Assembly: GCA_002439585.1 (NCBI GenBank)
Contig: DJOF01000012.1
Location: forward strand, 45,189 to 78,819
Source: Bacteroidales bacterium UBA6445
GTDB lineage: Bacteria; Bacteroidota; Bacteroidia; Bacteroidales; UBA932
Direction of reading: 5' to 3'
DNA length: 33,631 nucleotides
The notes under the pieces are model-generated. The model was not told the origin of the DNA. It made no database searches and saw only the letters and a program-made list of their open reading frames with translations. Below, one piece after another: positions 8,871 through 17,416 of this stretch (positions within the stretch are counted from its first letter, which is position 1; each line of letters starts with the position of its first letter). The position numbers and the translations under genes were made by a program.

Positions 8871-11800
8871 CAGAATTTAAACTTGAGGCTGAACGCGAAA
8901 CTCCTGACGCTCGGCTGCATAAAGTAGTCATTGCCCTGTCCGTAAGTACTCGTGGAAGGAGTAAGTTCCGGATCAAACGGAGCCTTGCAGTAAATCATCC
9001 AAGGATTGTTAGCGATGAATGTAAGGGTAAGATCCTTGAGGATATTCCCAAACCATTTGTTAGGGAAAGTATACCCGAAGGTAAGTTCCGACAACCTGAA
9101 GTTGGTCGCACTGTATACATAATAACCTGAAAGCTCATATCCTCCAGTACCTACCATCTTGTAATACTTCTCGGCATTGACAAGGCCCTGACCAGGGAGC
9201 ATATATCCGCCTGCATCGCGTGCCTCAGCCGAAGCCTTGGAAACTCCGTATCTGTCAAGAATGGCCTCGGTAGAAGAAGTGACCACTCCACCGAACCTAG
9301 CAGAAAACAAGAAGCTGAGATTGAATCCCTTATAAGAGAAGGCGTTGTTCCATCCAAGATTGCAATCAGGACTCGTATGTCCGAGATATACTGACTCTCC
9401 CGGCACTACGCTGAAATCGCCGTTCTTTACCTCAACGAAGCCTTGCCCGTCTTTCTTCAAGAAAGTATTGGCGTAGATATCACTTATGCTGCCGCCCTCT
9501 TTCAATATAACCCTACCATCATCTTTCTGAACTTCAGGAACATTGAGGACATCCTTGGCCACATCGGAATAAAAATCCTTGACCATAGACTTAATCTCAT
9601 TACGGTTGCGAGAGAATGTCAGTGTAGAAGAGATGCCCACACCCCGTATATTGTTATTATACCCGAGAGAAGCCTCCCAACCTCTGTTCTCGACATTACC
9701 AGCTTGAAGATACATCTGCTTGTAACCAGATGATTCTGGAAGATTGGCAAGGAAAGTCTGGTTGTAGGTATTGGACTTATAATATGTTACCTGGGCACGG
9801 AGACTATTCCACAGACGCATTTCAAGACCGAACTCATACGAATTAGTCTTCTCAGGCTTAAAATCAGTAAACGGATAGATACCATTCTCCTGAGGGAGAC
9901 CGCCCACAATAGGAGTGGTTACTGTACCGGGAGTCAGACCGGCACGGGAAATAGGCGCACCGACTTGAGTATAAGAACCTCTTACCTTTAGGTATGAGAA
10001 CCACTCAGGCATGTTGACCATCTCCGAGATTATACCTGAGAGACCGACCGAAGGATAGAAATATCCGGGCTTCTCTTTCGAAGTATTCACAAGACGAGAG
10101 TTCCAGTCATTACGCCCTGTAAGAGTGAGATAAAGCATGTTCTTCCAGCCTACTTCGGCGTTGGCAAATACCGCATTGTTGCGTACATGGCTATAACCTC
10201 CGTCCTCAATAATCCTGGAAGCGGAAGCATCCATATTGCTAAAAGCAAAGAGGTTTGGAACGAGTTTAAGCGGTCCGTGATAGCCTCTTATGGAGCTGTA
10301 GTAATTGGAATAGCTATAACCTATGTTGGCAGATATATTGAAATCGCCAATCTTCTTGTTGATATTGAGCATGGCATCTGCATATTCCTGCCTGTCTTTA
10401 TATTGGTTCCATTCGTACAGACCCTTAGTAGAGCCTTGTGTGTAGACATCGTTTGTCGTAGCGTATACCTTGCGCTCCGAGTTGATATACGTATCGTCAA
10501 GACGATACCTTACAGACATATTCAGCCAGTCAAGAATATAGTAGGTCAGACCGACATTGAACATGTAGCGATTTTTCTTGTTGGGAAGAAGATCCCTGTA
10601 CGCTGTCCAGTAAGGATTGTCAGGGCCAAAGTCATCGCGTATGGGCCAGTACTGGGTATAGATGTTACGCCCTTGGTCATAACGTTCGAAAGTCTTCACT
10701 GCATCCCAGCTCTCGCCTCTCGGAAAAAGATATGCAGCCATGACAGGATTCTGGTAGCGTCCCTGCGATACCATATTCAAATCTTTCTGCTGTACATAAG
10801 ACGCCCCGAGATCAAGCTTCAGCTTATCATTCAGAAAAGAAGAAGAGTTGCGTATGGTAAGGTTGTACCTGTCATACTTATTGTTGGGAACGATACCCTT
10901 GGCGTTGCTCGAAGAGAATGAGGCAAATGTCTGGTTGTGCTTGTTGCCGGTAGTAAGGGTAACGGAATTGATGAAAGTCATCCCTGTATTGAAGAAATCC
11001 TTCTTAGGATCATAGGAAGTCGGAGTGTTAAGCTTGTTACCCCAGCTCTCATAGGAGCCTTCCTTGTTGCCGTATGTATTCTGGAATTCAGGGGTCATGT
11101 AGGCCTTGCTAAACTCAGAAGTAGAGGAGAATGTGACAGATAGCTTGCCTTCCTTGCCTTTCTTGGTGGTTATAAGGATCACACCGTTGGCCGCACTTGC
11201 ACCGTAGAGTGCTGCAGCAGAAGGTCCGCTCAGTACAGATATACTCTCGATGTCCTCCGGATTGAAGTCTGCAATACCCTCAGTCGAAGCACGGCTATCT
11301 CCAAGCACCTCGCTACCTGTTCCCCTTACGGTATTCATGATAGGGATACCGTCTATCACATAAAGGGCATTGTTGTCTCCTTCGAGAGATTTCTCTCCAC
11401 GCATTACGACTCTTGTAGCTCCACCTATACCGCTGGAGCTCTTGTTGATAGTAACACCGGCGATCTTGCCGTTCAGGGAGTTGACGAAGTTGACATCCTG
11501 ATTGCGGAGAAGCTCGTTGGAATCCAATTCCTGGACGTTGTAGCTCAAGGCTTTTTCGCTTCTCTTGATACCGAGGGCTGTAACCACCACCTCGTCAAGG
11601 AATTCCGAAGACTCGGACAAGACTACATTCACGGTGGGCTGTCCTGCATAAGTCACTTCGGCATCCTTGTAACCAAGAAGTTGGATGAGAAGGACATCAC
11701 CGATATGTACTCCAGGCAGGGTGAATTTACCGTCCATATCGGTAGTAACACCGCCTGTACCTCCTTTTACAATGACGGCGGCCCCTGCTACCGGACCCAA

Positions 11801-11947
11801 ATTGTCAGTTACTGTTCCTCTGACACTCACCCCACCCTTCGTCAGGGTTTCCTGTGCCTGCGCCTCAGGGGTCATCGCGCACCAAAAGCATACCGTCATT
11901 ATGACGAACAAAGCTTTGAGTGCTGCATTTTTCAGTTGAATAACCAT
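8870..11947 (-). CDS. SusC/RagA-type TonB-dependent glycan transporter
   Basis: A 1025-residue outer-membrane transporter that imports oligosaccharides with its SusD lid, powered by TonB. Residues 1-31 are a signal peptide (cut after AQA). Residues about 40-120 form the carboxypeptidase-regulatory-like domain (VRGTVTDNLGPVAGA). A TonB-box-like DEVVVTALG follows, then the plug (ALYVIDGIPI, SISVLSGPSAAALYGASAANG). The rest is the barrel, ending in Phe (FSLKFKF) as expected for outer-membrane insertion. There is no extra N-terminal STN domain, so ECF sigma/anti-sigma control through this protein is not expected. It is the first gene of the operon, with a promoter about 55-85 bases upstream. Confidence 0.95.
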   Translation of the reverse strand: MVIQLKNAALKALFVIMTVCFWCAMTPEAQAQETLTKGGVSVRGTVTDNLGPVAGAAVIVKGGTGGVTTDMDGKFTLPGVHIGDVLLIQLLGYKDAEVTYAGQPTVNVVLSESSEFLDEVVVTALGIKRSEKALSYNVQELDSNELLRNQDVNFVNSLNGKIAGVTINKSSSGIGGATRVVMRGEKSLEGDNNALYVIDGIPIMNTVRGTGSEVLGDSRASTEGIADFNPEDIESISVLSGPSAAALYGASAANGVILITTKKGKEGKLSVTFSSTSEFSKAYMTPEFQNTYGNKEGSYESWGNKLNTPTSYDPKKDFFNTGMTFINSVTLTTGNKHNQTFASFSSSNAKGIVPNNKYDRYNLTIRNSSSFLNDKLKLDLGASYVQQKDLNMVSQGRYQNPVMAAYLFPRGESWDAVKTFERYDQGRNIYTQYWPIRDDFGPDNPYWTAYRDLLPNKKNRYMFNVGLTYYILDWLNMSVRYRLDDTYINSERKVYATTNDVYTQGSTKGLYEWNQYKDRQEYADAMLNINKKIGDFNISANIGYSYSNYYSSIRGYHGPLKLVPNLFAFSNMDASASRIIEDGGYSHVRNNAVFANAEVGWKNMLYLTLTGRNDWNSRLVNTSKEKPGYFYPSVGLSGIISEMVNMPEWFSYLKVRGSYTQVGAPISRAGLTPGTVTTPIVGGLPQENGIYPFTDFKPEKTNSYEFGLEMRLWNSLRAQVTYYKSNTYNQTFLANLPESSGYKQMYLQAGNVENRGWEASLGYNNNIRGVGISSTLTFSRNRNEIKSMVKDFYSDVAKDVLNVPEVQKDDGRVILKEGGSISDIYANTFLKKDGQGFVEVKNGDFSVVPGESVYLGHTSPDCNLGWNNAFSYKGFNLSFLFSARFGGVVTSSTEAILDRYGVSKASAEARDAGGYMLPGQGLVNAEKYYKMVGTGGYELSGYYVYSATNFRLSELTFGYTFPNKWFGNILKDLTLTFIANNPWMIYCKAPFDPELTPSTSTYGQGNDYFMQPSVRSFAFSLKFKF

Positions 11948-12002
11948 AATTTTAATGTTAAATGGTAACGTGGCAATGCTTATTTACTTTCACATTAGAA
12001 AG

Positions 12003-12035
12003 TAAATTTAACAATTTAATTAAAACTACACCAAA
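12003..12035 (-). promoter_or_regulatory. Candidate promoter of the SusCD operon
   Basis: On the minus strand TAAATTTA (12010-12003) is one base from the TAnnTTTG box. TTTG (12035-12032) lies 21 bases upstream. It sits 56 bases before the susC start. The surrounding 12000-12060 is very AT-rich, so other boxes are possible. Confidence 0.45.
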
Positions 12036-12083
12036 ATTAAAATAAAAATAGCAGAAATTGACAATACGTCATATTCCTAACCC

Positions 12084-12302
12084 TTGGCCGCCAATTTCCT
12101 CAGACTGGCCATAAACAAGCTTGTTTTTGAGGGACTGCTCATACGCAAGAAAGGATTCGGCACAACTGTGGCTCCCATTACAGTTTTGAGCAACGCGATA
12201 TATTTCATCTCGTACTTCAATCCCAAGATCCCAACGACTGACACACATAATGAACAAGACTCCGACCAAAGCCCTTCCAGTGCTGTTCGGATTTTTTCGT
12301 AA
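12084..12302 (+). pseudogene. Relic of a GntR-type regulator
   Basis: The frame opening at a TTG (12084) encodes about 72 residues. The first 33 match the end of a GntR winged helix: LRLAINKLVFEGLL followed by IRKKGFGTTVAP, compared with the family pattern TVRkAlnkLvxEGLlxrxxGxGTfVa. The helices before the recognition helix are missing, with an in-frame stop just upstream (12078-12080), and the effector domain is absent: after VAP only about 40 unrelated-looking residues remain. It lies upstream of susC in the opposite direction, where a regulator could once have stood. Chance similarity is possible but unlikely given the length of the match. Confidence 0.5.
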
Positions 12303-12384
12303 TACTTAAAAGGAGGAGCCGCTCCCTGCTTCTATTTGGCAGGATATACTTCTCCATCATGAGAAGCCACTGACTAAGCAGCCT

Positions 12385-13437
12385 CTACTTCAACTTATAT
12401 TCGATTATTTTCTCCTCTGGGATAAATGTGCGAATGGTACTGAGCCCGAGCCCCTGGATTGCGGCATTGATTAACTGGTTCACAGACGACTGATTAGCGG
12501 AGAGAAAGGAGTTCCTTCCATCAGATGTCTGAGCAGAAAGGACATGCAACCCTGCATCAAGTATACACTGTTCTGGGACAAGGCCTATAATCTCTGTCCC
12601 AGTAACTTTCACGCCTTCCTGCGCAGCCTGATTGCATACAGTAGAAAATGCTCTGTACAGACTTGTCTTATCCGTATCCGTTATATTCATGGAAACTTGC
12701 GCAAAGCCGTATTCCTCAATATACCAGCCAATTGCCTTACAACCGGGTAGAAGCCCCGGAATTCTACTATTAGTCCCGTCTGGATTCCGGACGATATGAC
12801 CGCTCTCTCTAACCCGTCCTGCAATACGAGAGGCTATCTCCACAGAAGTAGTATCGAGGTTGAAATTGACAGCGACAAGCACTTTCCTCGCACCTACAAT
12901 CGTAGCTCCGCAGCGCGCCGCCACCTCATCAAACGCCAACGAAGAGAAATCAGGTCTTCGTTCTGGATCAGCAATTCTCTGAGGAAGAGACTCATACTCA
13001 CCTCTCCTGCAATTTTCCAGACGCCTTCGGCTTTCTGTAAATGCCGCTGCTTCATAGCAATAGCACGGTATTCCGAGCCGTGCGAATATATCTCCTGCCA
13101 AGTGCCTTGCCATCGAGACACATTCCTCAAGGCTGACTCCGCGTATGGGTACGAGAGGCAACACGTCCGTTGCTCCTATGCGCGGATGTTCACCATGCAT
13201 TTTGCGCATATCTATCAGTTCAGAAGCTCTGCGAACCCCCTCGAAAGCGGCTCTGACCACATCCTCCGGTCTCCCCGCAAAAGTAATAACTGTCCGGTTA
13301 GCCGCCTTGCCGCTCTCCACGCCCAACATCTTAATATCACTTCCTCCGACAGAAGATATTGCATGTGCAATACTGTTTACCACATTCTTATCCCTGCCTT
13401 CACTAAAATTAGGCACACACTCTATTATCCTTTCCAT
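12385..13437 (-). CDS. ftcD: Glutamate formimidoyltransferase
   Basis: Transfers the formimino group of N-formimino-glutamate, the product of histidine breakdown, to tetrahydrofolate. This feeds one-carbon units into folate metabolism in the cytoplasm. From the ATG at 13437 the protein has 350 residues and starts MERIIECVPNFSEGRD, the hallmark of the family. KMHGEHPRIGATDVLPLVPI follows, and the C-terminal subdomain contains FNLDTTSVEIA and EYGFAQVSMNITD. The cyclodeaminase half found in animal FTCD is absent, as is usual in Bacteroidales. An upstream TTG (13467) would add ten residues unlike the family. Formate-tetrahydrofolate ligase is encoded divergently nearby, which fits a folate role. 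No other hut gene lies in the window. Confidence 0.92.
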   Translation of the reverse strand: MERIIECVPNFSEGRDKNVVNSIAHAISSVGGSDIKMLGVESGKAANRTVITFAGRPEDVVRAAFEGVRRASELIDMRKMHGEHPRIGATDVLPLVPIRGVSLEECVSMARHLAGDIFARLGIPCYCYEAAAFTESRRRLENCRRGEYESLPQRIADPERRPDFSSLAFDEVAARCGATIVGARKVLVAVNFNLDTTSVEIASRIAGRVRESGHIVRNPDGTNSRIPGLLPGCKAIGWYIEEYGFAQVSMNITDTDKTSLYRAFSTVCNQAAQEGVKVTGTEIIGLVPEQCILDAGLHVLSAQTSDGRNSFLSANQSSVNQLINAAIQGLGLSTIRTFIPEEKIIEYKLK

Positions 13438-13463
13438 AACGTAAGAAGTTGTTTTGCAATGTT

Positions 13464-13774
13464 TCAACTCTTCTCATATGGTCCTTTCCGACCATTTTCA
13501 TCTTCGTCATCAGCCCAGTACCTCCAGTTCGGGCATCATTTCAAAATAACTTCTAAATGTAGCAAAAAAGTTCAGCAAATCCATTCCTTCTTCATAGTGT
13601 ACTTGAGCCGCAGCAATAGCAGATGCAATGTAGAAGTATCACTGAACATTATAAGGAGAATTGCAGCCCCAAAGTATGGAGAATTGCGATGCCAAAGAGA
13701 AAGGCAAGCCATACACCGCTAAAGAAAAGCGCTACGATAAAAGGAAGCATGTAAGGAAGCGGCATATCAGCCAT
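13464..13774 (-). pseudogene. Frameshifted small gene upstream of ftcD
   Basis: Two decayed pieces on the minus strand. Piece 1 (13774-13649) encodes 41 residues, MADMPLPYML and onward, with one or two membrane helices. Piece 2 (13638-13510, another frame) encodes 42 residues containing AAAQVHYEEGMDLLNFFATF and FEMMPELEVLG, then meets TGA. Skipping the single T at 13512 continues smoothly into DDEDENGRKGPYEKS and a stop at 13464. Composition of the joined tail is protein-like, so I read it as a gene broken by a one-base insertion and one earlier lesion. I do not recognise the family. It is also possible that piece 1 is an independent small membrane protein. Confidence 0.4.
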
Positions 13775-13827
13775 CGCGGTATCACCTATTTTTAGTAAAT
13801 TAGCGAGATTAATCAATCACGAACAAC

Positions 13828-15495
13828 ATGAAATCGGATATCGAAATCGCAAGGGAGACCCCCCTGAAGCCAATCAGCGAAATAGCGGAAAGCCTCGGAA
13901 TAGATGCCTCGACTATAGAGCCTTACGGTAAATACATAGCCAAAGTGCCCATTCGGCTTATAGATGAGAAACGGATTCAAAGCAGCAAACTCATCCTTGT
14001 GACAGCGATAACTCCTACAAAAGCCGGCATCGGAAAGACAACTGTCTCTGTAGGCTTGGCCTTAGGTCTCAACAAAATAGGCAAGAAGGCGGTCGTTGCT
14101 CTCAGAGAGCCGTCACTCGGGCCGTGCTTCGGAATGAAAGGAGGAGCGGCAGGAGGTGGATACGCACAGGTTCTGCCCATGGACAAGATCAACCTGCATT
14201 TCACAGGGGATTTCCACGCCATCACCTCAGCACACAATATGATCTCTGCCCTTCTCGACAACTACATCTATCAGCATCAGGCTGAAGGATTTGGTATGAG
14301 GCAGATCCTTTGGAAAAGAGTACTTGACGTAAATGACCGTTCATTGCGCCACATTGTGACAGGCCTTGGCCCCTATACCAACGGCATAGTACAGGAAAGC
14401 GGCTTCGATATCACACCTGCATCAGAGATAATGGCTATACTATGCCTTTCCACCAGCCTCGAAGATCTTCGTGGCCGCATAGAGAATATTCTTCTCGGCT
14501 ACACACTGGACAATAAGCCTTTCACCGTCAAGGACTTGGGCGTTGCAGGAGCAATAACTACCCTGCTTGTGGACGCGATATACCCCAACCTGGTACAGAC
14601 CACCGAGAACACACCTGCATTCGTACACGGAGGCCCTTTCGCCAATATCGCACACGGATGCAATTCCATATTAGCCACCAAGATGGCCATGACATTTGGA
14701 GACTATGCTATCACAGAGGCAGGCTTCGGCGCGGATCTCGGAGCAGAGAAATTCTTCAATATCAAATGCCGCATGAGTGGGCTCAATCCGGCACTCACTA
14801 TCATAGTAGCCACACTTCGCGGACTCAAGATGCACGGTGACGTCCCGATAGAAGAGATATCTCTTCCCAACCCTAACGGAGTAAAGAAAGGATTTGCCAA
14901 TCTTGACAGACACATTGAGAATATGACCAGATTCAGACAGAGCGTTGTGGTCTGTCTCAACAGGTATGGGGACGACACGGACGAGGAGATTGCCATTGTC
15001 AAGGAGCACTGCAACTCACTCGGTATCCCGTTCGCGGTCAATGACGCATTTGTAAGGGGAGGAGAAGGTGCAATAGAACTTGCAAATACAGTTGTTGATA
15101 CTATCGACGCTAATCCTTCTGGGAAATTGGAATTTTCCTATAGTGACGACGAGACCGTAGCCAAGAAAATCGAGAATGTGGCAAGAAAGGTCTATCGCGC
15201 TGACAGCGTTGAATTTTCCGGAGACGCAAAGAAAATGCTCGCGAAGATCGGAGGTACAAAATACTCAATATTCCCTGTGTGCATAGCCAAGACGCAATAT
15301 TCATTCTCGCAGGATCCTAAGCGATATGGGGCTCCAACCGGATTTACACTGACTATCAAGGATATTGTGATCAATGCTGGCGCCGGCATCATAGTGGCTA
15401 TTGCCGGAGACATCATCCGCATGCCGGGGCTTCCCAAATCACCGCAGGCTATGAGGATTGACATTGTCAATGGCAAAATAGAGGGGCTTAGCTAA
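13828..15495 (+). CDS. fhs: Formate-tetrahydrofolate ligase
   Basis: Makes 10-formyl-tetrahydrofolate from formate, tetrahydrofolate and ATP in the cytoplasm, the entry point of one-carbon metabolism. The 555 residues match the usual length. The ATP-binding loop is TPTKAGIGKTTVSVGLALGL near residue 65. Other family phrases are LREPSLGPCFGMKGGAAGGG, NLHFTGDFHAITSAHN, EAGFGADLGAEKFFNIKCR and DIIRMPGLPKSP at the C-terminus. The PHP phosphatase gene begins seven bases after the stop and should be co-transcribed. FtcD, encoded nearby, also charges tetrahydrofolate, so this region may serve the folate one-carbon pool. Confidence 0.97.
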   Translation: MKSDIEIARETPLKPISEIAESLGIDASTIEPYGKYIAKVPIRLIDEKRIQSSKLILVTAITPTKAGIGKTTVSVGLALGLNKIGKKAVVALREPSLGPCFGMKGGAAGGGYAQVLPMDKINLHFTGDFHAITSAHNMISALLDNYIYQHQAEGFGMRQILWKRVLDVNDRSLRHIVTGLGPYTNGIVQESGFDITPASEIMAILCLSTSLEDLRGRIENILLGYTLDNKPFTVKDLGVAGAITTLLVDAIYPNLVQTTENTPAFVHGGPFANIAHGCNSILATKMAMTFGDYAITEAGFGADLGAEKFFNIKCRMSGLNPALTIIVATLRGLKMHGDVPIEEISLPNPNGVKKGFANLDRHIENMTRFRQSVVVCLNRYGDDTDEEIAIVKEHCNSLGIPFAVNDAFVRGGEGAIELANTVVDTIDANPSGKLEFSYSDDETVAKKIENVARKVYRADSVEFSGDAKKMLAKIGGTKYSIFPVCIAKTQYSFSQDPKRYGAPTGFTLTIKDIVINAGAGIIVAIAGDIIRMPGLPKSPQAMRIDIVNGKIEGLS

Positions 15496-15502
15496 TCACG
15501 GC

Positions 15503-16375
15503 ATGAAAGGGCTATACGACAATCATAATCATAGCCAGTTCTCCTTCGATGGGAAAAGGACAAGCGTAGAACTTTCTGCAAGGTCAGCGGCTGCCAAAGA
15601 TCTTGCAGGAATGTGTTTTACAGACCACTGCGACTTCCATGTGCCTTCAATGAAGAGCAAATACGAGGATTACGTCCCAGAAGAATTTGACATTTCAGCC
15701 CGTAATGCAGAGATCGACAGGGTAAATGCCATGATCGCAGACGGGAATATGATGGATTCCTCCGGCATGCCCTCACGGTTAAGGATCTTCAAGGGTATAG
15801 AGATAGGTATGTACCGCACCGAACACAAGAAGATCAGCAAACTTCTGTCGGACAATGAGTTCGATGAGATAATCGCTTCTATCCATTATCTTGATGACAC
15901 TGACCCGTATTGGGGTGGATATTATAAAGGAAAGACCTGGAAAGAAGCCTACGGACACTATCTTGAGACCTTATACGAAGAGTTGTCCTGGCTCACAGAC
16001 AGGTTCGACATCATGGGGCACTATGACTACGTGACAAGGTACGCTCCGTACCCAGAGTGCAGCATACTGTATAGGGACTTCCCTGATATACTTGATTCTA
16101 TCCTTACCCTCCTTGCCCATGAGGGAAAGGCACTTGAAGTCAACACTAAGACATACAAGACACTTAAAGGCAGGACCCCAGTTCTGGACAAGAATATTCT
16201 GCTTCGCTACAAAGAGCTTGGCGGTGAAATCATAAGTCTCGGCTCAGACTCCCATGACGCCAGTGTTGTCGGCTCAAACTTCGACTATTATGCTGACTAT
16301 ATCCACAGCTGCGGCTTCAGGTACGAGGCTCATTTTGAGAGCCGTCGCCTATGCATGACAAAGATTGAGGAGTAA
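15503..16375 (+). CDS. PHP-family phosphatase, histidinol-phosphatase type
   Basis: A 290-residue member of the PHP phosphoesterase family, closest in look to HisJ/HisK histidinol-phosphatase, which makes histidinol in histidine synthesis. The metal-binding motifs are all present: DNHNHSQFSFDG at the N-terminus, FTDHCDF, KGIEIGM, ASIHYLDD, MGHYDYVTRY and LGSDSHDA near the end. It is a single-domain cytoplasmic enzyme with no signal peptide. It follows fhs by seven bases, which is an odd partner because no other his biosynthesis gene is in view, so another phosphoester substrate is possible. Family certain, substrate fairly likely. Confidence 0.85.
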   Translation: MKGLYDNHNHSQFSFDGKRTSVELSARSAAAKDLAGMCFTDHCDFHVPSMKSKYEDYVPEEFDISARNAEIDRVNAMIADGNMMDSSGMPSRLRIFKGIEIGMYRTEHKKISKLLSDNEFDEIIASIHYLDDTDPYWGGYYKGKTWKEAYGHYLETLYEELSWLTDRFDIMGHYDYVTRYAPYPECSILYRDFPDILDSILTLLAHEGKALEVNTKTYKTLKGRTPVLDKNILLRYKELGGEIISLGSDSHDASVVGSNFDYYADYIHSCGFRYEAHFESRRLCMTKIEE

Positions 16376-16477
16376 GCACATCACATAGTAGAGTATAATA
16401 TCCTAAGCGCATCCATGACTCGAGTAGCGTCAGAAAGAGTAACTCGCTTCGGCTCATAACAGTTGTACAGTTGCGTA

Positions 16478-17416
16478 TCACCGATCCTGGGACTGAGCAA
16501 CGGCATAATCATACAGCCGTATCATCGAAGCAGGATCTCCCGAGGAACGGAGCAAGACCTTATCGGAAGCACGATATCCCACGATGCTGCTCGAAGATTG
16601 ACGTCCGTTGTCCATACCAAGCGTCGGGTATCCGTTGATCATACCCAATACCTGATGCTCATTATCTTTCAGCGTATAATTGCCATCCTCCTCTGAAATA
16701 TTCTCTTCTGCCATCACGTTCTTCAAGCGTGCCGCCACAGCCGGAGCCGGGTCGATGAATCTTACCTGTGGGCCGGCAATCTTACGCATCACCGGTAGAA
16801 GAAACGGATAATGGGTACAGCCAAGGACAACCGTATCCGCTCCAGCTTCAAGCAAAGGGGACAGACTTGCAGACACAACACTTTCCACATGAGGTCCTGA
16901 CAGTTCACAAGACTCTACCAACTCTACAAAGCCTTTGCCCACATGTTCCACGACCTTGACATTCCTGTCATATTTATCTTTTATGGATAGATACTTGGAA
17001 CCTTTGAGTGTACCTGCTGTAGCAAGGACACCTATGACTCCAGAACGAGTATCCAATGCTGCTGGCTTGACTGCCGGCTCCATACCGATAAAGCGTATAT
17101 GGTCATGCCTACCCATTGTCATTTCAAGTACAATACGCTTATTCTCAGGAGTTCGCGGAGTAGAATACTTTTCTCTAAGCCAGGCTACGGCTGCCGATGT
17201 AGCAGTATTACAGGCAATCACTATTATGTCAGCTCCTTCAGCGACAAGCTCTTTAGTGATACTGTCAGCCCTATCTCGTACAAATGATATAGGCTTGTCA
17301 CCGTAAGGGCAATTGGCATTATCCGAATAATATACGATATCGGCAAGAGGAAGAGCCTTGACTATTTCTTTCAATACGGAGAGACCTCCTGAGCCGGAAT
17401 CGAATATACCTATCAT
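16478..17416 (-). CDS. murI: Glutamate racemase
   Basis: Interconverts L- and D-glutamate to supply D-glutamate for peptidoglycan. MIGIFDSGSGGLSVL opens the protein. The two catalytic cysteines lie in ACNTATS and GCTHYPFLLPV, and YSDNANCPYG is conserved. At 312 residues it is about 30-40 longer than usual: the last about 65 residues (from NYTLKDNEHQ) form an extended tail with a Ser-rich stretch. The ATG overlaps the stop of the DUF6515 gene by four bases (ATGA), so translation is coupled. It converges on the PHP gene with about 100 bases between and no clear terminator. Confidence 0.95.
   Translation of the reverse strand: MIGIFDSGSGGLSVLKEIVKALPLADIVYYSDNANCPYGDKPISFVRDRADSITKELVAEGADIIVIACNTATSAAVAWLREKYSTPRTPENKRIVLEMTMGRHDHIRFIGMEPAVKPAALDTRSGVIGVLATAGTLKGSKYLSIKDKYDRNVKVVEHVGKGFVELVESCELSGPHVESVVSASLSPLLEAGADTVVLGCTHYPFLLPVMRKIAGPQVRFIDPAPAVAARLKNVMAEENISEEDGNYTLKDNEHQVLGMINGYPTLGMDNGRQSSSSIVGYRASDKVLLRSSGDPASMIRLYDYAVAQSQDR

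Noticed and set aside
12349..12366. CTTCTC/GAGAAG hairpin after ftcD
   Set aside because: Six-base stem without a following T run on either strand; too weak to call a terminator.
12796..13722. A 308-codon open frame on the plus strand
   Set aside because: It is antisense to ftcD, which has clear family motifs throughout. The translated product is low in recognisable features and rich in Ser, Arg and Cys, as antisense frames often are.
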